Shown in pieces: positions 1 through 6,804 of a stretch of 9,035 nucleotides of DNA. Below the pieces are notes generated by a model. The model did not search any database. It was given only the letters and a program-made list of their open reading frames with translations, and was not told the origin of the DNA. The stretch is from the NCBI GenBank assembly GCA_012735335.1, contig JAAYHO010000339.1, positions 1-9,035 on the forward strand, given 5' to 3'. Positions within the stretch are counted from its first letter, which is position 1. The number at the start of each line of letters is the position of its first letter. The stretch comes from Gammaproteobacteria bacterium. Its GTDB lineage: Bacteria; Pseudomonadota; Gammaproteobacteria; Pseudomonadales; Pseudomonadaceae. The position numbers were made by a program, and so were the translations under genes.

Positions 1-1064
1 TGACGCCATTGCTGGCTGTGCTCACGCATCTGTTGCTGCTCCGGCAGGGCAATACGGCCGAGAATCACATCGCGGACGAACCAGGCCTGGGCGTCGAACA
101 TGTTGAAGGTGAACCACTGGTCCTGCATGCCGAGGTAGAACAGCTTCGGATTGTCTTCCCAGACGGTGCCCTGATACAGATTCAGCGGCCACAGACGGTT
201 GTCGGTCTTCAGACGTAATGATTCGTCCAGGAAAGGAAAGTGGTGCAGATAGCCGGTGCACAGGATGATGGCATCGATCCGGCGTGATGTGCCGTCGGCA
301 AAGTACGCGGTGTTGCCTTTTACTTTCAGGAGTAAAGGTTTTTCTTCCCAGTTATCCGGCCAGTCAAAGCCCATCGGGCGGCTGCGGTAGCTGGTGATGA
401 TGCTGCGCGCACCGTACTTGTAGCACTGCGAGCCGATATCCTCGGCGGAGTAACTGGCGCCGACCAGCAGCACATCCTTGCCGCGGAATTCCATGGCATC
501 ACGGAAGTCATGGGCATGCAGGATGCGGCCATGAAAGTCGTTGAAGCCTTCGAACTCCGGCACGTTGGGGGTGGAGAAATGGCCGGAGGCGACGATCACA
601 TGGTCGAAGATCTCGGTGCTGACCACATCGGTATTGTGATCATGGGCAGTAACGCTGAACAGGCCGGTCTGTTCGTCGTAGCTGACGTGGCGAACCGGGC
701 AGTTGAAGCGGATATACTGGCGTACGTCAGCCTTTTCCACGCGACCCTTGATGTAATCCCAGAGCACTTCCCGGGGCGGGTAGGAGGCCAGCGGGCGACC
801 GAAATGTTCATCGAAACTGTAGTCGGCAAACTCCAGGCCTTCCTTCGGGCCGTTTGACCACAGATAACGGTACATGCTGCCGTGTACCGGCTCGCCATGC
901 TGGTCCAGACCGGTGCGCCAGGTGTAATTCCACAGCCCGCCCCAGTCACTCTGTTTCTCGTAGCAGACCAGCTCGGGGATCTCTGCACCTTTCTGCTGGG
1001 CTGACTGGAATGCGCGAAGCTGGGCCAGGCCACTGGGGCCGGCGCCGATAATGGCTACTCTCAT
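1..1064 (-). CDS. tmm: Flavin-containing monooxygenase, trimethylamine monooxygenase (Tmm) type, 3'-truncated by window edge
   Basis: Translating the minus strand from the ATG at 1064 gives 354 open codons running off the left edge. Bacterial Tmm proteins are about 450 residues, so roughly 100 C-terminal residues are missing. Visible motifs are an N-terminal FAD-binding GAGPSG (residues 7-12), the family stretch WSNGPKE (69-75), the FMO fingerprint FxGxxxHxxxF (177-187, [11 protein letters not shown]), a second Rossmann motif [11 protein letters not shown] (201-211) for NADPH, and CTGY (269-272). The overall sequence closely resembles the Methylophaga and marine Tmm proteins I know. These oxidise trimethylamine to trimethylamine N-oxide with NADPH and O2, in the cytoplasm. 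The start is supported by GAAGGA 9 nt upstream of the ATG. It is divergent from the zinc receptor gene. No signal peptide is seen. Family assignment is strong; the exact substrate is inferred and other amine- or sulphide-oxidising FMOs remain possible. Confidence 0.88.
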   Translation of the reverse strand, partial: MRVAIIGAGPSGLAQLRAFQSAQQKGAEIPELVCYEKQSDWGGLWNYTWRTGLDQHGEPVHGSMYRYLWSNGPKEGLEFADYSFDEHFGRPLASYPPREVLWDYIKGRVEKADVRQYIRFNCPVRHVSYDEQTGLFSVTAHDHNTDVVSTEIFDHVIVASGHFSTPNVPEFEGFNDFHGRILHAHDFRDAMEFRGKDVLLVGASYSAEDIGSQCYKYGARSIITSYRSRPMGFDWPDNWEEKPLLLKVKGNTAYFADGTSRRIDAIILCTGYLHHFPFLDESLRLKTDNRLWPLNLYQGTVWEDNPKLFYLGMQDQWFTFNMFDAQAWFVRDVILGRIALPEQQQMREHSQQWR

Positions 1065-1089
1065 TTATATTTCCTTCTCAATTGAAAAT

Positions 1090-1198
1090 CGCCATACATC
1101 TCATCGCAGCCGTGCTGCGGGGTATGGCGAATTAAAGGACCAGCTGTGTGCGAAAAGAGCTGGTCTGGATGAATTTTCTGACGGCTATTTGTTATAGC
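1090..1198 (-). other. Hairpin-rich 5' leader of the tmm-type gene
   Basis: Three inverted repeats lie between the candidate tmm promoter and the tmm start. The first pairs GCTAT with ATAGC (1184-1188/1194-1198). The second pairs GACCAGCT with AGCTGGTC (1138-1145/1158-1165; 12-nt loop). The third is two-tiered: CGCCATAC with GTATGGCG (1090-1097/1122-1129) encloses CGCAGC and GCTGCG (1105-1110/1114-1119) with a 3-nt loop. On the minus-strand RNA the third structure ends 25 nt before the ATG and is followed by ATTTTC, so it could act as an attenuator or regulatory leader. I do not recognise a named riboswitch class. Pairing is seen in the sequence; function is inferred. Confidence 0.4.
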
Positions 1199-1205
1199 TG
1201 TAAGG

Positions 1206-1234
1206 AGTATACAGGTTTTCAGTGCTTTCGTGAA
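1206..1234 (-). promoter_or_regulatory. Candidate sigma-70 promoter for the tmm-type gene
   Basis: Read on the minus strand, TTCACG (1234-1229) and TATACT (1211-1206) are separated by 17 nt. They match the -35 and -10 consensus at 4/6 and 5/6 positions. Transcription would begin near 1199 and give a leader of about 135 nt. The spacer lies inside an imperfect inverted repeat (1212-1239, arms CAGGTTT and AAACCTG), which could be an operator for an unknown regulator. The assignment is by eye only. Confidence 0.4.
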
Positions 1235-1243
1235 ACCTGCTTC

Positions 1244-1272
1244 TTGACTGTTATAATATAACAATTCATATT
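1244..1272 (+). promoter_or_regulatory. Candidate znuD promoter overlapping the Zur box
   Basis: TTGACT (1244-1249) is a good -35 element. At a 17-nt spacing, CATATT (1267-1272) is a 4/6 match to -10. The Zur palindrome then fills the spacer exactly. An alternative -10 is TATAAT inside the palindrome itself (1252-1257), but it lacks a good -35. In either case Zur binding would exclude RNA polymerase. Confidence 0.45.
1249..1263. promoter_or_regulatory. Zur-type zinc uptake regulator operator
   Basis: TGTTATAATATAACA is a perfect 15-nt palindrome centred at 1256. It equals the core of the gammaproteobacterial Zur box (TGTTATA-N-TATAACA). The outer positions of the longer consensus are only partly kept, better on the right (ATTC) than the left. 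It sits 68 nt before the start of a zinc-receptor-like gene, the expected Zur target. With zinc present, Zur should bind here and block transcription. It is also about 57 nt upstream of the predicted start of tmm transcription, so an effect on that gene is possible. Confidence 0.82.
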
Positions 1273-1330
1273 TTCGGCCGGTTGTCTGTGACGCGGGGTC
1301 ATGGACGTTGCAACGTATCGGTGGGAAAGC

Positions 1331-3373
1331 ATGAACAAGTTACGTCATCCATTGGCTGCGGTAGTTGCCCTGATCAGTCTTTCGGGGTTACCGGTATTGG
1401 CGGCCGACTCGCTGAGTCTGCCGGATACCACGGTCAGCGCCTCGTCTCATGGCAGCAGGACAGGGGAGTTGAGTTCCTCGGTCGAGGTGCTGCGTGGTGA
1501 TGATCTGGTCATCGGCAGGTCGGCGACCCTGGGCGACACTCTGTCTGGTATGTCCGGTGTTCACTCCAGCGGTTTTGGTCCGGGTGTCGGTCGGCCGGTT
1601 ATCCGTGGCCTGGATGGTGCGCGGGTGCGGGTGTTAAGTGATGGGGTCGGCGTGTTGGATGCATCCACCAGCAGCCCGGACCATGCCATTACCAGTGAGA
1701 TGCAATTGCTGGAGCAGGTAGAGGTGCTCAAGGGCCCGGCGACCATGATGTATGGTGGTGGTGCCATCGGTGGGGTAGTCAACCTGATTGATCGGCGGGT
1801 ACCGACCTATGTGCCCGAGCGCGGTTTCGAGGCGGATGTGGAGCTGCGTGGCAACACCGTAGCTGACGAGCGTGCTGGTGCGGTCGGTTTGACTGCGGGC
1901 AGTGGGCCGTTTGCTCTGCGGCTGGAGGGTAGCAGGCTGGATGCCGATCCCTACAGGATTCCGGGCAGCCCGTCACGCCAGAAGGATGCATACAATGAGT
2001 CTGATTCGGCGGCCTTCGGGTTCGGTTGGATTGGCGAGCGCGGTTACCTGGGAATGGCCTACAGTGAGCAGAACCGCGAATATGGCCTGCTGGCGCACGA
2101 GCATGCCGATTGCCATACCCATGGCCCGAGCTGGCATTGCGGCGGTCATGACCATGACCATGATGACGACCACGATGCTCATCACCACCATGATCATGAG
2201 CACGGTGCTGCATTTATCGATATGCGCCAGAAACGCTGGGATCTGCGTGGTGAGTACCAGGATCCTTTTTCCGGTTTCGAGAAGGTGCGGTTGCGCGTGA
2301 GTCATACGGACTATCAGCACAAGGAAATCGAAGGTGGCCATATCGGTACCCGTTTTGACAATCGGGGCACTGAAGGGCGCTTGGAACTGACACACAACCC
2401 CGTGGCGGGCTGGCGTGGTGTTATCGGCGGACAGACCAGTCGCCGGGACTTTTCCGCGTTGGGTGAGGAAGCCTATGTGCCGGCGACCCTGACGGACAAC
2501 CATGCACTGTTTCTGATCGAAGAGCTGCAAGTGGGTAACTGGCGTCACGAGATAGGTTTGCGCCATGAATGGCAGAACGTGGATGTAAAGCGCACGACGA
2601 CGGATGTATCCCATCGTGGTACCTCAGTCGCGGTCGGGACCACCTGGCGCTTTGTGCCTGACCATCTGTTGTTCGCCAACCTGTCCCGGTCCCAGCGCTT
2701 GCCGACCGCCGAGGAGCTGTATGCTGACGGTCCGCATGCTGCGACCCGGACTGTCGAGCTGGGCAACGCCAGGCTGAAAGAGGAGACCGGCTACAACCTG
2801 GAGATTGGCCTGCGCAAGCTGGCGGGTACGCTGACCTACACCCTCGCTGCCTTCCGTAACCAGATTGACGACTTCATCTACGCCGCTGATGCGGGCTATG
2901 ATCCGGGCGGCGGTTACCGGGTGGTGGAATACCGCCAGAACGACGCACTGTTGCGTGGCTTTGAGGCCAGTGTTGGTGTTCAGGCCAGCGAGTCGCTGCA
3001 GATCACCCTGTTTGGCGATAGCGTGCGCGGCAAGCTGCGCGACGGTGGTGGCGACCTGCCGCGGATTCCGGCAGATCGCTATGGAGTGCGTCTGGATCAG
3101 CGTCTGACCAATCGGTTGAGTGGCGAGCTGGAGAGCTATCGGGTACGGCGTCAGAGCGATACCGCAGCTTATGAAACCGATACCGGTGGCTACACCATGC
3201 TCAACGCCGGATTGAGCTATCGAGGGCAGGGTTTTGGCAGCATGGATTACCTGCTGTATGCGCGGGCCAACAATCTGCTGGATAACAAGGCACGTCAGCA
3301 CACTTCCTGGATCAAGGATGAGGTGTTGCTGCCTGGGCGTAATCTGACGGTAGGTGTGCGCCTGAGTTTCTGA
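1331..3373 (+). CDS. znuD: TonB-dependent outer-membrane receptor with His-rich loop, ZnuD-like zinc importer
   Basis: The product is 680 residues. I chose the ATG at 1331 over the in-frame ATG at 1301 because it puts a normal signal peptide at the N-terminus (MNKLRHPL, then a hydrophobic stretch, cleavage near LPVLA-A, residue 24-25). Then come a TonB-box-like segment (about 30-36), a plug domain (about 45-160, with RGLDGARVRVLSDG and EVLKGPATMMYGGGAIGG) and a beta-barrel ending in phenylalanine, the usual outer-membrane assembly signal. Residues 256-291, between barrel strands, contain 15 His, 2 Cys and 8 Asp in 36 positions. This matches the zinc-capturing loop of Neisseria ZnuD and the Pseudomonas equivalents. 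The protein should take up zinc across the outer membrane using TonB energy, with repression by Zur at 1249-1263. The metal is inferred from the loop plus the operator; other divalent metals cannot be excluded. Confidence 0.88.
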   Translation: MNKLRHPLAAVVALISLSGLPVLAADSLSLPDTTVSASSHGSRTGELSSSVEVLRGDDLVIGRSATLGDTLSGMSGVHSSGFGPGVGRPVIRGLDGARVRVLSDGVGVLDASTSSPDHAITSEMQLLEQVEVLKGPATMMYGGGAIGGVVNLIDRRVPTYVPERGFEADVELRGNTVADERAGAVGLTAGSGPFALRLEGSRLDADPYRIPGSPSRQKDAYNESDSAAFGFGWIGERGYLGMAYSEQNREYGLLAHEHADCHTHGPSWHCGGHDHDHDDDHDAHHHHDHEHGAAFIDMRQKRWDLRGEYQDPFSGFEKVRLRVSHTDYQHKEIEGGHIGTRFDNRGTEGRLELTHNPVAGWRGVIGGQTSRRDFSALGEEAYVPATLTDNHALFLIEELQVGNWRHEIGLRHEWQNVDVKRTTTDVSHRGTSVAVGTTWRFVPDHLLFANLSRSQRLPTAEELYADGPHAATRTVELGNARLKEETGYNLEIGLRKLAGTLTYTLAAFRNQIDDFIYAADAGYDPGGGYRVVEYRQNDALLRGFEASVGVQASESLQITLFGDSVRGKLRDGGGDLPRIPADRYGVRLDQRLTNRLSGELESYRVRRQSDTAAYETDTGGYTMLNAGLSYRGQGFGSMDYLLYARANNLLDNKARQHTSWIKDEVLLPGRNLTVGVRLSF

Positions 3374-3408
3374 TTGGTTTGAGCAACAGGCTTCAGGCTG
3401 TAACACTC

Positions 3409-3414
3409 TATACT
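3409..3414 (+). promoter_or_regulatory. Possible -10 element before the YqfO-like gene
   Basis: TATACT matches the -10 consensus at 5/6 positions and lies 26 nt before the ATG at 3441. No convincing -35 hexamer is found at 16-18 nt spacing. The small gene could instead be read through from znuD, since no terminator is visible in the 67-nt gap. Confidence 0.25.
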
Positions 3415-3440
3415 CCCTGTGTTCAGCCCGGAGCCTTGCC

Positions 3441-3752
3441 ATGTACAAATTCTGTTTCTATGTGCCCGAATCCCATCTGGAATCCGTCAAGCAGGCGGTA
3501 TTTGACGCTGGCGCCGGGCGCATGGGCGATTACGAGCACTGCTGCTGGCAGGTACTGGGGCAGGGGCAGTTCCGTCCGGGAGTTGATGCTGATCCCTTTA
3601 TCGGTGAGCCCGGCAAGCTGGAGCAGGTGGCCGAGTATCGGGTGGAGATGATCTGCGAGGATGAGCTGATCCAGCAGGCGGTAGCAGCACTGCGCCAGGC
3701 CCATCCTTATGAGGAGCCGGCGTTTGATGTGTGGTCGTTGTTGGAGATCTGA
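3441..3752 (+). CDS. NIF3/YqfO-like small protein
   Basis: The product is a 103-residue cytoplasmic protein. It resembles the stand-alone YqfO-type domain found as an insert in Bacillus-type NIF3 proteins and as a short separate protein in pseudomonads. Characteristic stretches are the N-terminal YKFCFYVPESHLESVKQAVF (2-21), the glycine-rich GAGRMGDYEHCCWQV (24-38) and the C-terminal AHPYEEPAFDV (86-96). The fold is related to CutA/PII-like alpha-beta domains. The full NIF3 dinuclear metal domain is absent. The biochemical role is unknown. A GGAG lies 8 nt before the ATG. It follows the zinc receptor on the same strand and ends before a shared terminator. A link to zinc is only suggested by position. 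Confidence 0.8.
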   Translation: MYKFCFYVPESHLESVKQAVFDAGAGRMGDYEHCCWQVLGQGQFRPGVDADPFIGEPGKLEQVAEYRVEMICEDELIQQAVAALRQAHPYEEPAFDVWSLLEI

Positions 3753-3792
3753 GCGTGTTGCGTGGTGGAAGGCCGTGCTGGTCATGAACACA

Positions 3793-3822
3793 AAAAAGGC
3801 TACGCAATTGCGTAGCCTTTTT
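3793..3822. terminator. Bidirectional rho-independent terminator
   Basis: A perfect 30-nt palindrome has the core GGCTACGCAATTGCGTAGCC (3798-3817), giving an 8-bp stem with an AATT loop, flanked by A5 on the left and T5 on the right. It works as a hairpin plus T-run in both directions. It lies between two convergent genes, 40 nt after the YqfO-like stop and 17 nt after the peroxidase stop. Confidence 0.95.
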
Positions 3823-3839
3823 CGGTACTGCCGGTGACC

Positions 3840-4844
3840 TTATTTGGCACCGAACGGCTGTGGCCGTGGGGTGTCGTTGGTCGACGGCGGCAGGATCGGC
3901 ATGGTGAAGGTCGGCTGATCACCGGTCATTGTCTTGAGGAAGGCGACCACGTTGTCGATTTCCTCTTTCTCCAGCGTGCGACCCAGTTGCAGGCGCGCCA
4001 TCACGTCAGTTGCCTCTTCCAGCGTCCAGTAGGCACCGTCGTGGAAGTAGGGGTAGGTCAGCTCCACGTTACGCAGGGTCGGCACCTTGAAGGTGAAGCG
4101 GTCTGCGTCCTTGCCGGTAACCGCCGCGCGGCCTTCAGCCGGGTTGGTGGTCTGGTAGGGTTCGACCACACCCATGCGCTGGAACGAGGTGCCGCCAGCG
4201 GCCGGGCCGTTGTGGCAGGCTACGCAGCCAGTGGTCTTGAAGGTGTTGTAGCCAGCCAGCTCCTGTTCGGTCAGTGCGCTGTCGTCACCCTTGAGCCACA
4301 GGTCAAAGCGCGAGTTCGGGGTAACCAGGGTTTCTTCGAATTCGGCAATGGCATCGGTGATGTTGTCGATGGTCACTTCCGCGCTGCCATAGACCTTGGC
4401 GAAATCTTCACGGTACTGCGGAATGGAGTTGATCACGTCCACCGCCAGCGCGTGGTTGGAAGCCATTTCCATCGGGTTGGCGATCGGGCCACCGGCCTGC
4501 TCCTGCAGGTCAGCTGCGCGGCCGTCCCAGAACTGCGCCACAGCCAGACTGGAGTTCAGTACGGTCGGCGAGTTGATCGGGCCTTCCTGCCAGTTGTGAC
4601 CAATGGAGGTCGGCAGGTTGTCACTGCCACCGGTGCTCAGGTTGTGGCACGAGTTGCAGGAAATGAAGCCGGACATGGACAGGCGCGGATCGAACCACAG
4701 TTTCTTGCCCAGCTCGACCTTTTCAGGACTGTCGGTGACATAGGGCTCAATGGGCTTGATCAGCTCGGTAGTGAGACGATCAGCGTGGGCAAAACTACTG
4801 AGGCCAACACCTGCAGCAATAGCGATACAAAGCAGTTTCTTCAT
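3840..4844 (-). CDS. ccpA: Periplasmic dihaem cytochrome c peroxidase (CcpA/CcpR, MauG family)
   Basis: The product is 334 residues. The ATG at 4844 is preferred: AGGAG stands 9 nt before it, whereas an upstream in-frame TTG (4853) directly abuts that AGGAG. Residues 1-21 form a signal peptide ending AHA. Two haem-binding CxxCH motifs are present, CNSCH (63-67) and CVACH (207-211), one in each domain. Further family markers are FWDGRA (105-110), PTLRNVELTYPYFHDG (255-270) and a likely distal haem ligand Met at 282. The enzyme reduces hydrogen peroxide to water with electrons from small c-type cytochromes or azurin in the periplasm. Length and motifs fit a complete, active protein. An Anr/FNR box about 92 nt upstream predicts low-oxygen induction, as known for the P. 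aeruginosa gene. Confidence 0.94.
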   Translation of the reverse strand: MKKLLCIAIAAGVGLSSFAHADRLTTELIKPIEPYVTDSPEKVELGKKLWFDPRLSMSGFISCNSCHNLSTGGSDNLPTSIGHNWQEGPINSPTVLNSSLAVAQFWDGRAADLQEQAGGPIANPMEMASNHALAVDVINSIPQYREDFAKVYGSAEVTIDNITDAIAEFEETLVTPNSRFDLWLKGDDSALTEQELAGYNTFKTTGCVACHNGPAAGGTSFQRMGVVEPYQTTNPAEGRAAVTGKDADRFTFKVPTLRNVELTYPYFHDGAYWTLEEATDVMARLQLGRTLEKEEIDNVVAFLKTMTGDQPTFTMPILPPSTNDTPRPQPFGAK

Positions 4845-4902
4845 AGGTAACAACTCCTTGCGAGTACCTCAACAGGTATGGTCTTTTGCCATGTTCATCA
4901 TG

Positions 4903-4908
4903 ATTAGA
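4903..4908 (-). promoter_or_regulatory. Candidate -10 element of ccpA
   Basis: On the minus strand TCTAAT matches TATAAT at 5/6 positions. The Anr/FNR box centre would then lie near -46 from the start of transcription, a few bases farther than the classic -41.5, so either the true start or the -10 may differ slightly. Confidence 0.35.
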
Positions 4909-4935
4909 GTGTCTCAAACAAATTACAGGGTAATG

Positions 4936-4949
4936 TTGATATGGATCAA
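4936..4949. promoter_or_regulatory. Anr/FNR binding site
   Basis: TTGATATGGATCAA is a perfect match to the TTGAT-N4-ATCAA consensus of the oxygen-sensing iron-sulphur regulators FNR and Anr. It is located upstream of the dihaem peroxidase gene, a known type of Anr target. It overlaps the last codons and stop of the L,D-transpeptidase gene, so this regulatory site is partly coding. Confidence 0.85.
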
Positions 4950-5434
4950 GGTCTGATTTCGACACGGGTGCCGTCGGGTACCAGTTCCCAGAGTTCGCGC
5001 ATGCTGGCGTTGTCCAGGGCGATGCAGCCGTTGGTCCAGTCCAGTCCCTTGAAGAACCATTCGGGATAATCCTCGTCGATCGGGGTGCCATGGATCATGA
5101 TCATGCCGCCGGGGTCTGCGCCGCGCTTCCAGGCTTCGGCACGATCCTTCAGGTTGGGGTAGTCCAGGTGCAGGCTCAGGTTGTAATTCGGACTACGCTG
5201 GCGCCAGTCTATATGATAGATGCCCTCCGGGGTGCGGTTGTCGCCCCGGTACTGCTTGTGCCCGAGCGGCTGACGGCCCAGGGCGATGCGATAGCTGCGG
5301 ATGATCTGCCCCTCGCTGATCACCTCCAGTCGGCGTTCCTGCTTGTGGATCAGCAGTTGCTCGATGACCGGGGGCGTGGCCAGCGCCGCGCCAGCCCACA
5401 GCAACAGCGGGATCAGCGTCCACCAGCGGATCAT
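4946..5434 (-). CDS. L,D-transpeptidase (YkuD) family protein, exported
   Basis: The product is 162 residues. It has an N-terminal signal peptide (MIRWWTLIPLLLWAGAALA, cleavage near residue 19) and one YkuD catalytic domain. The active-site signature is present as HGTP (115-118) followed by DWTNGCIAL (132-140), with Cys137 as the predicted nucleophile and His115 as its partner. The residue before the Gly-Cys is Asn where many members have His, a variant seen in a subgroup of the family. Such enzymes act in the periplasm, forming 3-3 peptidoglycan crosslinks, attaching lipoproteins to the wall or cleaving such links; which of these applies cannot be told. The ATG overlaps the stop of the upstream NUDIX gene (ATGA), so the two are translationally coupled. 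Confidence 0.88.
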   Translation of the reverse strand: MIRWWTLIPLLLWAGAALATPPVIEQLLIHKQERRLEVISEGQIIRSYRIALGRQPLGHKQYRGDNRTPEGIYHIDWRQRSPNYNLSLHLDYPNLKDRAEAWKRGADPGGMIMIHGTPIDEDYPEWFFKGLDWTNGCIALDNASMRELWELVPDGTRVEIRP

Positions 5435-5991
5435 TTGCGTTTGCCACCGGTGTGGCCTGGCGGCCAGGTGATATCGGCCATGCGTACTGGAAAGTGCTGC
5501 TCGGGGTAGTCGAGATAATATTGTTTCAGGGTTTTACCGATGGTGGGGAAGGCCAGTTGGTCCCAGGGAATTTCCGCCTCGCTGAACAGTCGTACTTCCA
5601 GGCTCTCCTCACCGGGGGCGAAGTCGGCATCGGCCAGTTGGCCGCGGAAGAACATGTACACCTGATTGATGTGTGGCAGGTTGAACAGCATGTACAGTTG
5701 CTGATCGGCCACTCTGGCCCGGGCCTCTTCCCAGGTTTCACGCAGGGCTGCCTGTTCGGTGGTTTCGCCGTTTTCCATGAAACCGGCCGGCAGGGTCCAG
5801 AAGCCGTGGCGCGGCTCGATGGCTCGGCGGCACAGCAGTACATAGCGCTGCTCGGTGACCAGGCAGCCTGCGACAATGCGCGGGTTCTGGTAGTGGATGA
5901 ACTGACAGTGATCGCAGATATAGCGTGGACGGTTGTCACCCTGAGGAATGCGCTCGGTGACAGCCTGACCGCAGTGGCTGCAGAACTTCAT
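5431..5991 (-). CDS. NUDIX hydrolase with N-terminal zinc ribbon
   Basis: The product is 186 residues. The N-terminus carries a zinc ribbon with Cys4, Cys7, Cys26 and Cys29, as in the Nudix_N_2 family. The NUDIX box starts at Gly70, with Glu76, Arg84-Glu85 and Glu88-Glu89 in the proper spacing for metal binding. The consensus Gly near the end of the box is Arg91 (EEARARV), a substitution I know from pseudomonad relatives. Substrates are probably nucleoside diphosphates linked to another moiety (ADP-ribose, NADH, FAD or similar); the exact one is not readable. It is shorter than NudC (about 260 residues). It is the first gene of a two-gene unit with the L,D-transpeptidase. The ribosome-binding site is weak (GAGAG). 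The 158-nt gap to the divergent NUDIX gene shows no strong promoter by eye. Confidence 0.86.
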   Translation of the reverse strand: MKFCSHCGQAVTERIPQGDNRPRYICDHCQFIHYQNPRIVAGCLVTEQRYVLLCRRAIEPRHGFWTLPAGFMENGETTEQAALRETWEEARARVADQQLYMLFNLPHINQVYMFFRGQLADADFAPGEESLEVRLFSEAEIPWDQLAFPTIGKTLKQYYLDYPEQHFPVRMADITWPPGHTGGKRK

Positions 5992-6179
5992 GCTGATACT
6001 CTCGGCTAATAGGTGGGCGGCGAAGAAACTGGCATGCTTGTATCTTGCGGTGCAACGCCCCGCTGGTAAAGAGTCGGGCCTGCCCGGTCGTTGTATGGTG
6101 ACACATTCATTGGCAGAGAGGTGGTGGCCCCGTCAGGGGGGATCATGCCATGATTGAGAAAAAGCACGAGGTAGCTTGC

Positions 6180-6779
6180 ATGCTGGACAAGGTGCGCTCG
6201 CGGGTTCCTGGGTATCAACCGCGGGTTGTTGATGCGGCTGGCTTGCCAGAAGCAGGAGTACTGGTACCGGTAACCAGTGTCGATGACAAGCCGGAAATCA
6301 TTCTTACCCTGCGTTCCAATAACCTGTCCACCCACTCGGGTGAGGTGGCATTGCCGGGTGGTCGGCGCGATCCTACTGATGTGGATCTGGCCTATACCGC
6401 CCTGCGCGAAGCCCATGAGGAAATCGGTTTGCTACCCGACCTGGTCGAGGTGGTCGGGCCGCTGGGCAGTCTGGTATCGCGCTTCGGCATCAAGGTCACG
6501 CCGTATGTCGGTATAGTGCCGGATGTGTTCGATCTGCGCCCCAACGAGCATGAGATCCAGGAAGTATTCCGCGTGCCGGTGAGTTATTTCCTTGAGGACA
6601 ACCGGGAAATGACCCACCGTATCGATTACGAGGGGCGCAGTTGGTATGTGCCCAGTTACCGTTATGAAGGGTTCCGCATCTGGGGGCTGACCGCGCTGAT
6701 TCTGGTTGACCTGATGAATGTGGCATTCGATGCGCATATTCCCCTGCAAACCCCGCCAATCGGCAAGAACAGCCGCTGA
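6180..6779 (+). CDS. CoA-pyrophosphatase-type NUDIX hydrolase (NudL-like)
   Basis: The product is 199 residues from the ATG at 6180 (MLDKVRSRVPGY), which has GAGG 8 nt upstream and fits where relatives begin. An in-frame ATG at 6150 would add 10 residues and also follows a G-run (6136-6141), so the start is not certain. The UPF0035/CoA-diphosphatase signature is clear: LRSNNLSTHSGEVALPGG, then RRDPTD, then TALREAHEEIGL, then RFGIKVTPYVG. Such enzymes split CoA or its oxidised forms into 3',5'-ADP and phosphopantetheine in the cytoplasm. It is first in a plus-strand cluster with the gamma-carbonic anhydrase, DUF1289 and purT genes. A CCCC-gtca-GGGG hairpin (6128-6139) covers the G-run before the upper start. 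Confidence 0.87.
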   Translation: MLDKVRSRVPGYQPRVVDAAGLPEAGVLVPVTSVDDKPEIILTLRSNNLSTHSGEVALPGGRRDPTDVDLAYTALREAHEEIGLLPDLVEVVGPLGSLVSRFGIKVTPYVGIVPDVFDLRPNEHEIQEVFRVPVSYFLEDNREMTHRIDYEGRSWYVPSYRYEGFRIWGLTALILVDLMNVAFDAHIPLQTPPIGKNSR

Positions 6780-6804
6780 ATGATAGAAAGTCTCAGGAGT
6801 CAGG

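Noticed and set aside
1301..1330. Upstream ATG as the znuD start
   Set aside because: It would add ten residues before a typical signal peptide and displace its charged N-terminus; the ATG at 1331 fits export better.
1973..2614. Minus-strand open frame (213 codons) opposite the His-rich loop, with a methionine/valine-rich hydrophobic stretch
   Set aside because: The hydrophobic stretch is simply the complement of the His/Asp codons (CATGAC reads as GTCATG). There is no independent support.
2624..3448. Minus-strand open frame (274 codons) opposite the znuD 3' half
   Set aside because: It lies antisense to clear beta-barrel coding sequence and is low in recognisable motifs; GC-rich codon bias explains the open frame.
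3834..4850. Long plus-strand open frame (338 codons) opposite the peroxidase gene
   Set aside because: It is the antisense shadow of a well-recognised dihaem peroxidase with two CxxCH motifs and a signal peptide; the antisense translation resembles no family I know.
4845..4853. TTG at 4853 as the peroxidase start
   Set aside because: The AGGAG ribosome-binding site abuts this codon with no spacing, while it is 9 nt from the ATG at 4844.
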